Assembly (NCBI RefSeq): GCF_021290965.1
Contig: NZ_JAJOYT010000009.1
Coordinates: 1-64,000, forward strand
Direction: 5' to 3'
Source: Rheinheimera faecalis
Lineage (GTDB): Bacteria; Pseudomonadota; Gammaproteobacteria; Enterobacterales; Alteromonadaceae
Length of the DNA: 64,000 nt
Position 1 is the first letter of the stretch; every line of letters begins with the position of its first letter. A program made the position numbers and the translations under genes. Under the pieces are notes generated by a model. The model was not told the origin of the DNA and ran no database searches. It saw only the letters and a program-made list of their open reading frames with translations. Shown here piece by piece: positions 37,387 through 47,761 of the stretch.

Positions 37387-37590
37387 TTATTCAGGTTGCA
37401 CCTTCTCTACTTTACGCAGCGGCGGATTCATCCAAACCACATGTCCGGTATGAGCACTCAGTCGTGTGGAGTTTTCCTGTTTCTCTAAGGTCTTCTTATC
37501 AATCACATAAGCGTAATCCGGCGCTGAGCTGCACCCTGTCATCACAAGAGCCGTAGCAAGGACTATCAGACCTGTTAATTTTGCTTTCAT
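37387..37590 (-). CDS. small lipoprotein of unknown function
   Basis: The 67-residue precursor has a signal peptide with lipobox MTGC (Cys20) and a 48-residue polar mature part containing HTGHVVWMNPP, which is unusual enough to serve as a family tag. AAAGGAGG is a strong ribosome binding site. It is monocistronic, with its own terminator before ompR. I do not recognise the family. Confidence 0.75.
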   Translation of the reverse strand: MKAKLTGLIVLATALVMTGCSSAPDYAYVIDKKTLEKQENSTRLSAHTGHVVWMNPPLRKVEKVQPE

Positions 37591-37892
37591 TGTTGGCCTC
37601 CTTTGTTAAGCACATTTTCACTATAGTTGGCCCAACCAAATTCGCCTAACATATTTTTGTTACATCTAAATGACAGTGAATAAATATTTTGAATTATTTT
37701 TCAAATAATACATAAACAATTGATTTTAAAAATATTTTATTTTTTTATTTCGTCACAAAAGAAAATGGAATTTTTTAAGCCTCTGAGTTATCTGCTGAAA
37801 TTCATGACCTTCTCTTTCCACTTCGCTGTGAAATGGTTATAAAGTCAGACCAGAACAGTGTTCTTTCCTTTTCAAATCAATCACCGGACAGC
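37591..37892. other. AT-rich intergenic region between the small lipoprotein and greB
   Basis: About 300 bp with a very AT-rich centre (37675-37755). It must contain the divergent promoters of both genes. An in-frame ATG at 37833 would extend greB by 20 residues but has no ribosome binding site. I see no RNA gene or repeat in it. Confidence 0.5.
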
Positions 37893-38378
37893 ATGAGTAA
37901 AACAGAGTTAGTCACCCGCGAAGGTTATGAAGCCTTGCAACAGGAATTAAACCATTTATGGCGGGAAAAACGCCCTGATACCACAGCTAAAGTGGCCTGG
38001 GCGGCCAGCCTCGGCGATAGATCAGAGAATGCGGACTATCAATACAACAAGAAACTTTTACGGGAAATAGATAGAAGAGTTCGATACTTACGGAAACGCT
38101 TAGAAGTAATTAAAGTAGTTGATTATTCACCGGAGCAAAATGGCCGGGTGTTTTTTGGTGCCTGGGTTGAGATTGAGAATGACGAAGGTGAACAACTGAC
38201 CTTTCGCATTGTAGGACCAGATGAGATTTATGGTCGTAACGACTATATATCTATCGATTCTCCTATGGCCCGGGCTTTAATCAAAAAACAAGCAGATGAT
38301 GAAGTGCAAGTGCCCACTCCCACCGGCATCAAAGAATGGTGGATTAACAAAATCTGGTATCCCCAGCAAAAAAGTTAA
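37893..38378 (+). CDS. greB: transcription elongation factor GreB
   Basis: GreB rescues backtracked RNA polymerase by stimulating transcript cleavage. From the ATG at 37893 the protein has 161 residues, near the 158 of E. coli. The N-terminal coiled coil carries the tip acids in WAASLGDRSENADYQYNKK, and the C-terminal FKBP-like domain has FFGAWVEIEN and ISIDSPMARALI. The start is chosen on family length; the ribosome binding site is weak. Confidence 0.94.
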   Translation: MSKTELVTREGYEALQQELNHLWREKRPDTTAKVAWAASLGDRSENADYQYNKKLLREIDRRVRYLRKRLEVIKVVDYSPEQNGRVFFGAWVEIENDEGEQLTFRIVGPDEIYGRNDYISIDSPMARALIKKQADDEVQVPTPTGIKEWWINKIWYPQQKS

Positions 38379-38386
38379 GGTGTGTT

Positions 38387-39751
38387 ATGTATCAGCAAGT
38401 ATTGAGTCAACAACAGCAGTATTTTTCCAGCGGCGTGACCAAAAATCTAAGCTGGCGTAAGCAGCAATTAAAACAACTGCAACTCCTGCTGACCAAACAC
38501 GAAACTGAGTTGCTAGCGGCTTTACACCAGGATCTGGGAAAACCGGCCTTTGAAGCACTGTTGAGTGAAATCAATTACCTGCATACCGACATTAAACATT
38601 GCCTGAAAAAGCTAAACAGCTGGGCCAGACCTCGCAGAGTTGGCACCGGGCTTCGCACTTTTCCTTCTATGGCTTTTATTCAGCCAGAACCTTATGGGTC
38701 AGTGCTTATTATCAGCGCCTGGAATTACCCGCTGCAACTGGCCTTAGCGCCTTTAGTGGCTGTGTTATCTGCTGGTAACTGCGCTGTGGTGAAACCCTCT
38801 GAATTGGCGCCTGCTACCTCAGCCATTATGGCTCGCCTGCTGCCTTTGTATTTAGATAAAGAGGCTGTGGTTGTCATAGAAGGTGGTGTGCCTGAAACCA
38901 CAGAGCTGTTGAAGCTGCCTTTTGATCATATTATGTACACAGGCAATGGCCAGGTCGGCAAAATTGTATTACGCGCCGCTGCTGAACATTTAACGCCTGT
39001 CACTTTAGAACTGGGTGGCAAAAGCCCTGTTTATGTCGATAGCAGTGCCGATTTAAAACTGACAGCCCAGCGTATTGCCTGGGGCAAGTGGCTGAATGCC
39101 GGACAAACCTGTATAGCACCGGATTATATTCTGGCGCATAAAGATATAGCCCAGGCTCTGGCTGAAGAAATTAAGGCGCAGTTACTACAGATGTATGGCA
39201 GCGATCCTAAGCTCAGCCCGGATTATGGCCGCATGATCAACCAGCGTCATTTACAACGGGTGCAAAGTTACCTTGATGGCATTGATGTTTATTGTGGTGG
39301 CGCTGTGGATGCAGAGCAGCTGTATTTCAGCCCTACGTTGGTGTTGGACCCGCCGCTTGATAGCCGCCTGATGACAGAAGAAATTTTTGGCCCTGTGTTA
39401 CCTCTGCTTTCTATCAGTGGTTTTGACGCTGCGATACAGTTTGTGCAGAAGCGCGATAAACCACTGTCGGCCTATTTGTTTAGTAATAACAGCTCGCAAC
39501 AGCAGCAGTGGGTAGAACAAATCAGCAGTGGCAGTCAGTGTATTAACGATGTACTGATGTTTATGGCTGTGTCTGAACTTCCTTTTGGTGGCGTGGGTCC
39601 GAGTGGCATGGGCCAGTATTCAGGCAAAGCCGGTTTTGAACAGTTTAGTCATTTGAAATCTGTATTAAAACGCCCACTCTGGCCTGAGCCACCTGTACGT
39701 TTTGCACCTTATGCGGAATGGAAACGTAAAGTGCTGGGCTGGTTAAGCTAG
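38387..39751 (+). CDS. aldehyde dehydrogenase, family 3 / coniferyl-aldehyde type
   Basis: The 454-residue NAD(P)-dependent enzyme oxidises aldehydes to acids. The catalytic pair is visible: LELGGKSP (glutamate) and NAGQTCIAPDY (cysteine). The fold and length match ALDH3-like coniferyl aldehyde dehydrogenases; the true substrate is unknown. It begins nine bases after greB and is probably co-transcribed. E. coli has greB followed directly by yhgF(tex). Confidence 0.9.
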   Translation: MYQQVLSQQQQYFSSGVTKNLSWRKQQLKQLQLLLTKHETELLAALHQDLGKPAFEALLSEINYLHTDIKHCLKKLNSWARPRRVGTGLRTFPSMAFIQPEPYGSVLIISAWNYPLQLALAPLVAVLSAGNCAVVKPSELAPATSAIMARLLPLYLDKEAVVVIEGGVPETTELLKLPFDHIMYTGNGQVGKIVLRAAAEHLTPVTLELGGKSPVYVDSSADLKLTAQRIAWGKWLNAGQTCIAPDYILAHKDIAQALAEEIKAQLLQMYGSDPKLSPDYGRMINQRHLQRVQSYLDGIDVYCGGAVDAEQLYFSPTLVLDPPLDSRLMTEEIFGPVLPLLSISGFDAAIQFVQKRDKPLSAYLFSNNSSQQQQWVEQISSGSQCINDVLMFMAVSELPFGGVGPSGMGQYSGKAGFEQFSHLKSVLKRPLWPEPPVRFAPYAEWKRKVLGWLS

Positions 39752-39893
39752 CCATTCGGTGCAGAGTACGGACGCTTCAGCGTTTTGCTATTGGATTTTT
39801 TAGCCCTAACAGTGGACAATTGCCGCAGTTGATAAGAACCAGTCTGGCTTTTACTTGATGTAAGGTCGCCAGATGCTAAGGAAGCTTTAAGTT

Positions 39894-42221
39894 ATGTCTA
39901 TGATCATTAAACAAATTGCTCTGGAAATTTCAGCACGCCCAGAGCAGGTTGCTGCAGCTATTCAGCTGATGGATGAAGGCGCCACTGTGCCTTTTATCGC
40001 CCGTTATCGTAAAGAAGTGACAGGTGGCCTGGATGATACCCAGTTGCGTAACCTGGATGTACGTTTAACTTATTTACGTGAGCTGGAAGACAGACGTCAG
40101 GTCATTATCAAAACCATAGATGAACAAGGCAAACTGACGCCGGAACTGAAGCAGGAATTATTGGCCGCTGACAATAAGACCCGTTTAGAAGATTTGTATT
40201 TACCTTACAAAGCCAAACGCCGCACCAAAGGCCAGATTGCTATTGAAGCAGGTTTGGAGCCTTTAGCAGACGCTTTATTTAATGATCCGACCTTAGTACC
40301 GGAGCAACAAGCGGCGAGCTACTTCAATGTCGAAGCGGGTTTTGCTGACAGCAAAGCTGTGCTGGATGGTGTGAAATACATTTTGATGGAACGTTTTGCT
40401 GAAGATGCAGCTTTGCTGGCGAAATTACGTCGTCATTTAAGCCAGAATGCTGTACTGAAAAGTACTATGGTGGCAGGCAAAGAGCAGGAAGGCGCTAAAT
40501 TCCGCGATTATTTTGAACATAAAGAAGCCTTTAAAACTGTGCCGTCACACCGTGCTTTAGCTATGTTCCGTGGCCGTAACGAAGGTATTTTAAACCTGCA
40601 ATTGCAACCTGATGCCGATGATGCTTCAGCTCATGCTGTCTGCGAGCAAATGATTGCCAATCATTTTGATGTACGCCAGCAAGGCCGCGCTGCCGATGAT
40701 TTCCTGCGTACCGCTGTGCAGTGGACCTGGAAAGTGAAGTTACACCTGCATTTAGAAAACGATTTGTTAGGCGAATTACGTGAGCAAGCCGAAGAAGAAG
40801 CCATTAAGGTATTTGCCCGTAACTTAAAAGATTTATTGATGGCGGCTCCTGCTGGTATGCGTGCAACCCTGGCGCTGGACCCGGGTTTACGTACTGGTGT
40901 GAAAGTCACGGCTATTGATGAAACCGGCAAGCTGGTGGATCAAACCACTATATTCCCGCATGCGCCACAAAATCACTGGGACAAATCAGTCCGCACTTTA
41001 GCGGCTTTAGCTAAACAACATAAAATTGAATTAATCGCTATTGGTAACGGTACAGCTTCGCGCGAAACCGACAAGTTAGCGGCCGATGTAATTAAGCTGC
41101 TGCCAGAGCAAAACATCAGCAAAATTATGGTGTCAGAAGCAGGTGCTTCGGTGTATTCAGCGTCTGAGCTGGCTTCACAGGAATTCCCGGATCTGGATGT
41201 GTCCTTACGGGGCGCTGTCTCTATCGGCCGTCGTTTACAAGACCCGTTGGCCGAACTGGTGAAAGTTGAGCCTAAAGCTATAGGTGTGGGCCAGTATCAA
41301 CATGACGTTAACCAAAGCTTGTTAGCGAAGTCCCTGGACGCCGTAGTCGAAGACTGTGTAAACGCCGTAGGTGTGGATTTAAATATGGCGTCAGTGCCTT
41401 TATTGGCTCGTGTTGCTGGTTTAAACAAAACTCTGGCGCAAAACATTGTGGTCTACCGTGATACTCATGGCCGGTTCCAGCAGCGCAAAGACTTGCTCAA
41501 AGTAGCGCGTTTAGGCCCTAAAGCCTATGAACAGGCTGCTGGTTTCCTGCGTATCAATAAAGGTTCAGATCCACTGGACTCCTCTTCAGTTCACCCTGAA
41601 GCTTATCCTTTAGTGGAAAAAATTCTGGCGAAATTCGGTCAGCCGATAGAGCAATTACTCGGCAACAGCGCTTTCTTAAAAAGTCTGAATCCTGCTGATT
41701 TTGTTGATGAACATTTTGGTTTGCCTACAGTAGAAGATGTGATTAAAGAGCTGGATAAACCAGGTCGTGATCCTCGCCCAGAGTTTAAAACAGCTGTGTT
41801 TAAAGACGGCGTAGAAACTATGGCCGACTTAAAGCCAGGTATGTTACTGGAAGGTGTAGTCACCAACGTCACCAACTTTGGTGCTTTTGTTGATATTGGT
41901 GTGCATCAGGATGGCTTAGTGCATATTTCATCTTTGACCGACAAGTTTGTGTCCGACCCACATCAGGTGGTCAAAGCAGGCGATATAGTTAAAGTGAAAG
42001 TACTGGAAGTAGAACTGGACCGTAAACGTATTGCCCTGACGATGCGCATGGATGAGCAACCTGCAGTGAAAGGTGCTGCTGGTGCAGGAAAAGATGCGCC
42101 ACGTTCTTCAGGTTCAACTGCCAACCAGAACCGGGCAGCTAAACCCGCAAAAACTCCTGAAAGTCCTAATGCAGCTATGGGCGACGCCTTTGCTCAGGCC
42201 TTTGCCAAAATGAAGAAGTAA
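39894..42221 (+). CDS. tex: Tex-type RNA-binding transcription accessory protein
   Basis: The 775-residue protein follows the Tex/YhgF layout: N-terminal helical domain, a RNase H-like (YqgF) domain near [16 protein letters not shown] (about 325-450), helix-hairpin-helix motifs (about 500-560) and a C-terminal S1 domain at about 650-720 ([22 protein letters not shown]). The final 50 residues are low complexity. It has a roughly 140-bp upstream gap of its own and a strong terminator. Confidence 0.95.
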   Translation: MSMIIKQIALEISARPEQVAAAIQLMDEGATVPFIARYRKEVTGGLDDTQLRNLDVRLTYLRELEDRRQVIIKTIDEQGKLTPELKQELLAADNKTRLEDLYLPYKAKRRTKGQIAIEAGLEPLADALFNDPTLVPEQQAASYFNVEAGFADSKAVLDGVKYILMERFAEDAALLAKLRRHLSQNAVLKSTMVAGKEQEGAKFRDYFEHKEAFKTVPSHRALAMFRGRNEGILNLQLQPDADDASAHAVCEQMIANHFDVRQQGRAADDFLRTAVQWTWKVKLHLHLENDLLGELREQAEEEAIKVFARNLKDLLMAAPAGMRATLALDPGLRTGVKVTAIDETGKLVDQTTIFPHAPQNHWDKSVRTLAALAKQHKIELIAIGNGTASRETDKLAADVIKLLPEQNISKIMVSEAGASVYSASELASQEFPDLDVSLRGAVSIGRRLQDPLAELVKVEPKAIGVGQYQHDVNQSLLAKSLDAVVEDCVNAVGVDLNMASVPLLARVAGLNKTLAQNIVVYRDTHGRFQQRKDLLKVARLGPKAYEQAAGFLRINKGSDPLDSSSVHPEAYPLVEKILAKFGQPIEQLLGNSAFLKSLNPADFVDEHFGLPTVEDVIKELDKPGRDPRPEFKTAVFKDGVETMADLKPGMLLEGVVTNVTNFGAFVDIGVHQDGLVHISSLTDKFVSDPHQVVKAGDIVKVKVLEVELDRKRIALTMRMDEQPAVKGAAGAGKDAPRSSGSTANQNRAAKPAKTPESPNAAMGDAFAQAFAKMKK

Positions 42222-42235
42222 TTCGCATTTTGGAA

Positions 42236-42271
42236 AAAATAAAGGCCGGGAATTCCCGGCCTTTATTTTTT
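42236..42271. terminator. bidirectional terminator between tex and the SprA-like gene
   Basis: AATAAAGGCCGGG and CCCGGCCTTTATT pair around AATT, with A-rich and T-rich flanks. Confidence 0.9.
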
Positions 42272-42281
42272 ATGTTTTAGA

Positions 42282-43166
42282 TTATGCCATTTGCAATAAA
42301 GGCCGTTCTGCAGGTTGAGTTGCTTTGGCGTAAAAACCAGATATAACCTCAGATCGCAGCGACATTAAAGCGTCACGTTGCAAAGATTTAAAATCCGCTG
42401 GTATAAAATCATTGGCTTCATTATTCACAGGCGCTTCGAAAGGCTCCCATTCAGTTCCATTTGCAGAACCTTTGGCTGGCTGTTCTGCACCGGCTCTTGC
42501 CATTTGTCCAATTTCTGCAGCTAATTCAGCCTGAGCTTCCATCAAAGTACGGCTAGCCTGTGCTGCTACAGAGCGATCTGCATTTGAAGGTTCAGCAGGC
42601 GCCAAAGCCGCAGCTTTGACTTGCTGCATTTTTTGGATAGTAGCTCGTGGGTCATTCGGAACTTCCGACACATCAATACGAACTTCCCCCCCTACAGCAT
42701 ATTGCTGACCATCAGGGCCTGTTTCGTATTCGTAACTCGGAGCACCAGTATACTGGCCACCTATGGCAGCATGAGCCTGCTCATGAACTTTAACTTCCTG
42801 ATCACGCGCTTTTAATTCGGCAATACGTTGCTGTTCTGCCTGCTCTTCTTTTTGTTGCTGCGGGTCGTCTTTTTCCTCGCCAGAAGAACTTTGTTTTTCT
42901 TGCTCTGAACCAGATTGTGGGTCTTTTTCAACTACAGCCTGACGGTATTCCAGACCTTTAGTTTTCACATCTTCATAAGTAGTAGGAGTAGAACTGTTGC
43001 CGTTACGACTTTTTTCGTCTGCCATCAGGCCTTTTTCAGCAGCGGAACGTTCCATGGCGGCAACAGGCTCAATAACTTCACGGCGCAAGTTATCGCGCCG
43101 GGCCATATCCATGGCCGGATTACCAGTGTGCAATGGCACATTTGGGTAATTCGAAGTCAGTAACAT
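42282..43166 (-). CDS. SprA-related putative metalloprotease (CJM1_0395-type)
   Basis: The 294-residue protein is low complexity and Q/E-rich for its first 125 residues. It then has the conserved core KARDQEVKVHEQAHAAIGGQ, with HEQAH as a zinc-protease HExxH motif, followed by YEYETGPDGQQYAVGGEV and a helical DPRATIQKMQQVKAAALAP block. This matches what I recall of the SprA-related family. No signal peptide is visible. A small gene lies nine bases upstream on the same strand. Confidence 0.8.
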   Translation of the reverse strand: MLLTSNYPNVPLHTGNPAMDMARRDNLRREVIEPVAAMERSAAEKGLMADEKSRNGNSSTPTTYEDVKTKGLEYRQAVVEKDPQSGSEQEKQSSSGEEKDDPQQQKEEQAEQQRIAELKARDQEVKVHEQAHAAIGGQYTGAPSYEYETGPDGQQYAVGGEVRIDVSEVPNDPRATIQKMQQVKAAALAPAEPSNADRSVAAQASRTLMEAQAELAAEIGQMARAGAEQPAKGSANGTEWEPFEAPVNNEANDFIPADFKSLQRDALMSLRSEVISGFYAKATQPAERPLLQMA

Positions 43167-43175
43167 AAAAGCTGT

Positions 43176-43445
43176 TTACACCCTTAAATCAATAATAGAA
43201 CCCAACATTTCGTCGGCAGTCTTTACCGACTTCATATTGGCTTCAGCGTTAATTTGTTCATTCGCTAATGTCACCAGACTTTGCTCTATAGAAGGACCAG
43301 TACTTGGCTCAGCCGGAGTTTCCAGTGCACGCTGATTACTGCTTTGAGCAGTTTGCTGATTTATATTTACGGTCGCTTCAGTCACAGCGTCAGATGCGCG
43401 CTGAAAGCCCTGAAAACCGCTCGTAAAGGCTGAACTGATTTCCAT
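43176..43445 (-). CDS. small protein with a flagellar-rod-like C-terminal motif
   Basis: From the ATG at 43445 (GAGG upstream) the product is 89 residues: a short MEISSAFTSGFQGFQRASDAV start, a variable Gln/Thr/Pro middle and an end NMKSVKTADEMLGSIIDLRV. The end resembles the C-terminal helix of flagellar rod and hook proteins (FlgE/F/G), where a similar NxxxIxTxDxMLxxLLxL pattern occurs. It has no other flagellar domain. An upstream in-frame start at 43529 is less likely. It probably forms an operon with the SprA-like gene. Confidence 0.7.
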   Translation of the reverse strand: MEISSAFTSGFQGFQRASDAVTEATVNINQQTAQSSNQRALETPAEPSTGPSIEQSLVTLANEQINAEANMKSVKTADEMLGSIIDLRV

Positions 43446-43572
43446 CATGACCTCGTTGACTAATTGAACAGAGTAATTTAACTGAATAATTATTAGCCAT
43501 TTTTCGGCAAAACGAAAGCCTGGCGGCAATTATTTGCCGTCAAAATGCAGTTTTTTCTAATTTAGTTAAGAT

Positions 43573-44340
43573 TTAAGCGGATAAGTGTGGCAGTAACAGG
43601 GAAATAAACTCGTTTTGATGCGATATAAAGGGCGCATGCGAGGATTTTTGCAGTATCCCGACATGCAGATCTGGACGTAAGTTTTGTAATAAGGGCGCTA
43701 TAGCAACAGGAACTAAGGAATCCAAACGCCCTAAAATGCTAAAAACCGGCTGCGTTAGAGCGGCAAATTCTTGCCGCAAATCCAATGCCGCCAATAACTC
43801 CAGTCCACCTTGTAAAGCAGTGGCTGAAGGCAAAGCTAAACTCAACACTGCTTGTTTTAATAGTTTAATATCCTGCCGCGCAGTGCTGCTACCCATGGCC
43901 TGAATCGCCAGAAAACGCTCCACTGTTAAAGCCAAATCCTGCTGCAATTGACCCGCGAATTGCTGCATTACCCGGCTTTCCATACCAGGCCAGTTCTCTT
44001 TGGCCATAAAACAAGGTGAACTGGCAATTAAACCCAGTTTTTTCACTTTATCTGGATGACGGCTGGCTAAAGCTATGGCCAATAATCCCCCTAAAGACCA
44101 GCCGAGCACTATGCTTTGCTCGGGAATTTGTTCAGCCAGTTGGGCCAAGACGCTATCGATATCATAAGAAACCGGACAAGGAGATAAACCAAAGCCAGGC
44201 AAATCCGGCGTATGAATATCTAACCCGGATGACAAGGCCAACACCAGCTGCGACCAGACCTGATGGTTTAAACCCCAGCCATGCAAGAACACCACTGGGT
44301 TTTGGCTAAATTTTATTTGTTCGCTCATCCGCTCGACCAT
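43573..44340 (-). CDS. bioH: pimeloyl-ACP methyl ester carboxylesterase
   Basis: BioH removes the methyl group from pimeloyl-ACP methyl ester in biotin synthesis. From the ATG at 44340 the protein has 255 residues (E. coli 256). The triad is visible: LGWSLGG (Ser), a late Asp region GRLDSLVP and HAPF (His). A longer frame to 44499 would run into gntX, so it is rejected. bioH, gntX and nfuA occur together in E. coli too. Confidence 0.92.
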   Translation of the reverse strand: MVERMSEQIKFSQNPVVFLHGWGLNHQVWSQLVLALSSGLDIHTPDLPGFGLSPCPVSYDIDSVLAQLAEQIPEQSIVLGWSLGGLLAIALASRHPDKVKKLGLIASSPCFMAKENWPGMESRVMQQFAGQLQQDLALTVERFLAIQAMGSSTARQDIKLLKQAVLSLALPSATALQGGLELLAALDLRQEFAALTQPVFSILGRLDSLVPVAIAPLLQNLRPDLHVGILQKSSHAPFISHQNEFISLLLPHLSA

Positions 44341-44382
44341 ACTTGTTGTTATGTTTGGCCTTTTATCAAAGCAGGGATGCAG

Positions 44383-45084
44383 ATGCAAGCGACTTTGTTG
44401 CAGCAACTGGTGCATAAGCTGGCGCCGAACTGCTGTCTCTGGTGTCAGATGCAGGTTCAGCAGCCACAGGCCCAGCTGTGTGATTTTTGCCATGCTCATT
44501 TACCCAGCCTGGATTTAAGCTGGGTTGAACACAATGCATTGCTGCTGCCGCAAGTAGCTCAAGGCTTAACCCATCCCCGATTTGACAGCCTTTACAGCTT
44601 AAGTTGGTACAGACAACCTTATAGGCATTGGATCAGTCAGTGGAAATTTCAGCACCAGCATGCTGCAGGTGAATTGTTATGCCAGCTGCTGTATCAACGC
44701 GCTGTGCTTTATCAGCAACAAGGCGGGCCATTGCCGGACTGCATCAGCTATACACCTGTATCCAACAAAAGGTTGCAGGAAAGAGGTTTTAATCAGGCAA
44801 AACTACTGGCACTGCAGCTTGCCGAAGCCTGGCAACTACCTTGTGTCAGTTTATTTCAAAGCCCGGATCTAGTACCCCATCAGATTGGGCTTAACCGCAA
44901 AGAGCGGCTGGCGAATTTGAAAGGAAAAATTCAGTTGAAACAGCGCCCCCTACCTGCTCATGTGACTTTGGTGGACGATGTGATCACCACAGGAGCTACT
45001 CTGGATTATCTGAGCTCTTTGCTCAAAGCCAAAGGAGTCCAGACCGTCAGTGTCTGGACTCTGGCCATCACCCGAGCTTTTTAA
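44383..45084 (+). CDS. gntX: GntX/ComF-type phosphoribosyltransferase-like protein
   Basis: The 233-residue protein has an N-terminal cysteine pair set (CCLWC, CDFC) that suggests a zinc finger, and a C-terminal PRT-like domain with the PRPP motif HVTLVDDVITTGATL. In naturally competent bacteria the relative ComF aids DNA uptake. AGGG fits the ATG at 44383; 44377 is an alternative. Divergent from bioH with about 40 bp between start codons; its stop overlaps the next gene by four bases. Confidence 0.9.
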   Translation: MQATLLQQLVHKLAPNCCLWCQMQVQQPQAQLCDFCHAHLPSLDLSWVEHNALLLPQVAQGLTHPRFDSLYSLSWYRQPYRHWISQWKFQHQHAAGELLCQLLYQRAVLYQQQGGPLPDCISYTPVSNKRLQERGFNQAKLLALQLAEAWQLPCVSLFQSPDLVPHQIGLNRKERLANLKGKIQLKQRPLPAHVTLVDDVITTGATLDYLSSLLKAKGVQTVSVWTLAITRAF

Positions 45085-47636
45085 TGCGCTTCGTCTTCGC
45101 TTTCTTCTTCACCTTCACCATCAGAGGATTCAGCGCTGAACATTTTGCCAAAGTACAACGCATTGATCAGTAAGCGGCTGGAGCCGACAAAATAGCCGCG
45201 GAACACCGGATTATCTGTCATGCCAATCACACGACCTTCGCCATGATTATGCGCAACGACTGCCGCGCCTTCAGCGATACGGCTGACGTATTCAGGTGCT
45301 GTATAACCCGCCAGTTGAGGTTTATCTGTATACAGAGCCACGTTGATAAAAGGCTCTTCACCGGGGGCTAATAAGAAGGTACCGTTTTTAAACACAGGCA
45401 GGTTTTTATTCGACAGGCCAAAAGTTAAAGGATGACTTAAATCCAGTTGAGTCTGATAAATAGCACCGGCAATACGGCGTTGACCGGCCAGACTTTCTTT
45501 ATCGGCATAACTTAAACCTTGATCAACAATCAACATACTCATATCAGCTGAGTTCCAGGCTTTGGTTTTCAGCAAACCTGAGCGCACCAGAAATGCGGCA
45601 CCGCCTTTATGGCCCCACAACACACCGCCTTTTTTCGCCCAGTCATTCAGCAATTGCTGCTCTTTTTGCTGCAAGCTGTTGTAACTGCCATCCGGCAAAA
45701 TAATGTGAGTGTAGCGACTTAAATCCACCCGGCCTAAACGCTGAGGTTCGATCAAACTTGGTGATACACCAGCCAGTTTTTCCAGATTAAACCAAACTTC
45801 GCCTGCCTCAGTGGAATTCACATCAGGGCCGGCCACCAGCAGTACATTCGGCTTGGTCACAGGCACAAAACCATTGCTACCTAAATCCTGGCCCTTGGCG
45901 GTTAAACCCGATGTTAAAGCTGTGATGGCTAAACCAGCTTGCTGCTGCGCTTTGCCCAAACGTTCAAACCAGTTGTTGTGCTGCTGCAAACCAGCGGCAA
46001 TGACGATAGCTCCGGCACTAAAAGCTTGTTCACCGTTAGCAGTCTTGGCAAAAAAGGGCTTGCTGGCAGCTCGTAATACCACACCTTGGTCCAACAGCGC
46101 CTGAGTCAGCAAAGGCGCCTTTTGATCAGCCCAATCAAACGCATAAGCATAAGCACCTGCTGATGGCATCAGCACGGACTCAGGCTGCGGTGACCATTGC
46201 TCTTCTGCAACTCCAGAAGGTTTGCGGCCTACAGTACTGAATTCAATATTAAAGGCATAAGGTAAAGTCCAGGCCGATACGTCGTAAAAGGTATTGTCCT
46301 GAAAGTTGGTCTGAGTGCTGAATGCGGCTTTTAACAGCAGATACTGTGGCTGTTGCAGCGGAATATAATAAGCCTGACCTTTTTGGTAAGTCTGGCCTTT
46401 ATGCTGCCATCTTTCATTGATGGGGTAAGCTTTGATCTGATGTTGTTTTAATAATGCCAGCAGAGCTTCCAAACGGGTTTTATCTGCAGCTTCAGCAATC
46501 ACATAACCCTGAGTCGCATCATCAGCGGCCAGTCGCTCTGACTCCAGTACAAAAGCTTTCTGATAACTTTGCAGCGCATTTTTCTGCGCCACTGAACCCC
46601 TAAGGGTCGATAACGAAGCAATATATTGATTTTCGACAGTTTTGCTAAAAGGCAAAGGCCCGTTAATGCTGTCCTGCAGATGACCACGGCTGCTGGCCTG
46701 CTCAAACAAAATCCCCACACTGGCGTTGACGTCCGGGTAAGTAGAGCCTTTACCTATATAAAAATCGTCAAAACTTTCTTCGGTGTAATACAAACGGCCT
46801 TTTTTATCCAAAGCCGCAGCATGGTAATCGGCAATTTTAGCCGTAAGCTGCTGATTAGCGGTTGGCGTTAAAGGATAAGTACGGGTGGGAATACCAGGCT
46901 GAAAAAAGAAGGTACTGTTTGGGCCCATTTCATGAAAATCGCCCACTACAGCAGGACGCCATTTATAAAACTGCGCGATACGGGCACGGCTTTCCGGATG
47001 CTCTAACGGCAGCCAATCACGGTTTAAGTCAAACCAATAATGGTTAGGGCGCCCATTAGGCCAGGGTTCAATATGTTCGCGGCTTTGTGGGTCGGCCACT
47101 GGTGATTTGCCTTTGTGCATATTGGCCCAGGTGGCAAAACGCTCTAAACCATCAGGGTTTAAACTCGGCTGGATCAGGATAATGGTATTTTTTAGCCAGT
47201 TTTGTACTTCAGCATCCGTGCTGGTCAGTAAATGATGCGCAACCTGCACCGACGCATTAGGGCCACTGGATTCATTACCATGCACGCCATAACCTAACCA
47301 GACGATCAGCGGTAAATCATCCGCCAGTTCAGTGCCTGTCGACAGCTGAGTCAGATGCTGTAAGCGAATTTGTTCCAGCTTTTTTAAGTTTTCCGGGGAT
47401 GAGATGATCAGCTGCAATAAAGGTTTTTGTTCATGGCTATGGCCAATAATCTCCAGCTGAGCTTGATCTGAGCCAGCAGCCAGTTGCTGGAAATACATTT
47501 GAATTTGATCATGGCGTAAATGCCATTCGCCCACAGGGTAACCAAAAAATTGTTCCGGGCTTTGTGGTGTCGCCATTGAGAACTGGCTACTGAACCCCAA
47601 TACTAAGGCACTGATGATAGTTGTTATTTTGTACAT
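45081..47636 (-). CDS. secreted M14-family zinc carboxypeptidase
   Basis: The 851-residue precursor has a signal peptide (cut near FSMA). The peptidase domain (about 30-350) has HGNES for the zinc-binding His and Glu, DLNRDW and DFHEMGPNSTFFFQPG. The rest is a large C-terminal part with glutamine amidotransferase-like strands (VLLVAGPDV, HIILPDGSYNSL). A C-terminal tail of 20 mostly acidic residues (DGEGEEESEDEAH) is odd. Substrate is unknown, and its export could use the T2SS. Confidence 0.85.
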   Translation of the reverse strand: MYKITTIISALVLGFSSQFSMATPQSPEQFFGYPVGEWHLRHDQIQMYFQQLAAGSDQAQLEIIGHSHEQKPLLQLIISSPENLKKLEQIRLQHLTQLSTGTELADDLPLIVWLGYGVHGNESSGPNASVQVAHHLLTSTDAEVQNWLKNTIILIQPSLNPDGLERFATWANMHKGKSPVADPQSREHIEPWPNGRPNHYWFDLNRDWLPLEHPESRARIAQFYKWRPAVVGDFHEMGPNSTFFFQPGIPTRTYPLTPTANQQLTAKIADYHAAALDKKGRLYYTEESFDDFYIGKGSTYPDVNASVGILFEQASSRGHLQDSINGPLPFSKTVENQYIASLSTLRGSVAQKNALQSYQKAFVLESERLAADDATQGYVIAEAADKTRLEALLALLKQHQIKAYPINERWQHKGQTYQKGQAYYIPLQQPQYLLLKAAFSTQTNFQDNTFYDVSAWTLPYAFNIEFSTVGRKPSGVAEEQWSPQPESVLMPSAGAYAYAFDWADQKAPLLTQALLDQGVVLRAASKPFFAKTANGEQAFSAGAIVIAAGLQQHNNWFERLGKAQQQAGLAITALTSGLTAKGQDLGSNGFVPVTKPNVLLVAGPDVNSTEAGEVWFNLEKLAGVSPSLIEPQRLGRVDLSRYTHIILPDGSYNSLQQKEQQLLNDWAKKGGVLWGHKGGAAFLVRSGLLKTKAWNSADMSMLIVDQGLSYADKESLAGQRRIAGAIYQTQLDLSHPLTFGLSNKNLPVFKNGTFLLAPGEEPFINVALYTDKPQLAGYTAPEYVSRIAEGAAVVAHNHGEGRVIGMTDNPVFRGYFVGSSRLLINALYFGKMFSAESSDGEGEEESEDEAH

Positions 47637-47761
47637 TGTTATTCTCCCTTTCTGGCCGCTACCTTAGCAATAAAAAGTCCGGCCCGACAAGCGGGGCTGG
47701 CAAGGCACAAGAAGTCAGAGTATCATAGCCATTAACCTAGTAATTTAGTCAGGTACTACCG

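Noticed and set aside
44341-44499. N-terminal extension of BioH
   Set aside because: It overlaps the divergent gntX coding region and exceeds the family length by about 50 residues.
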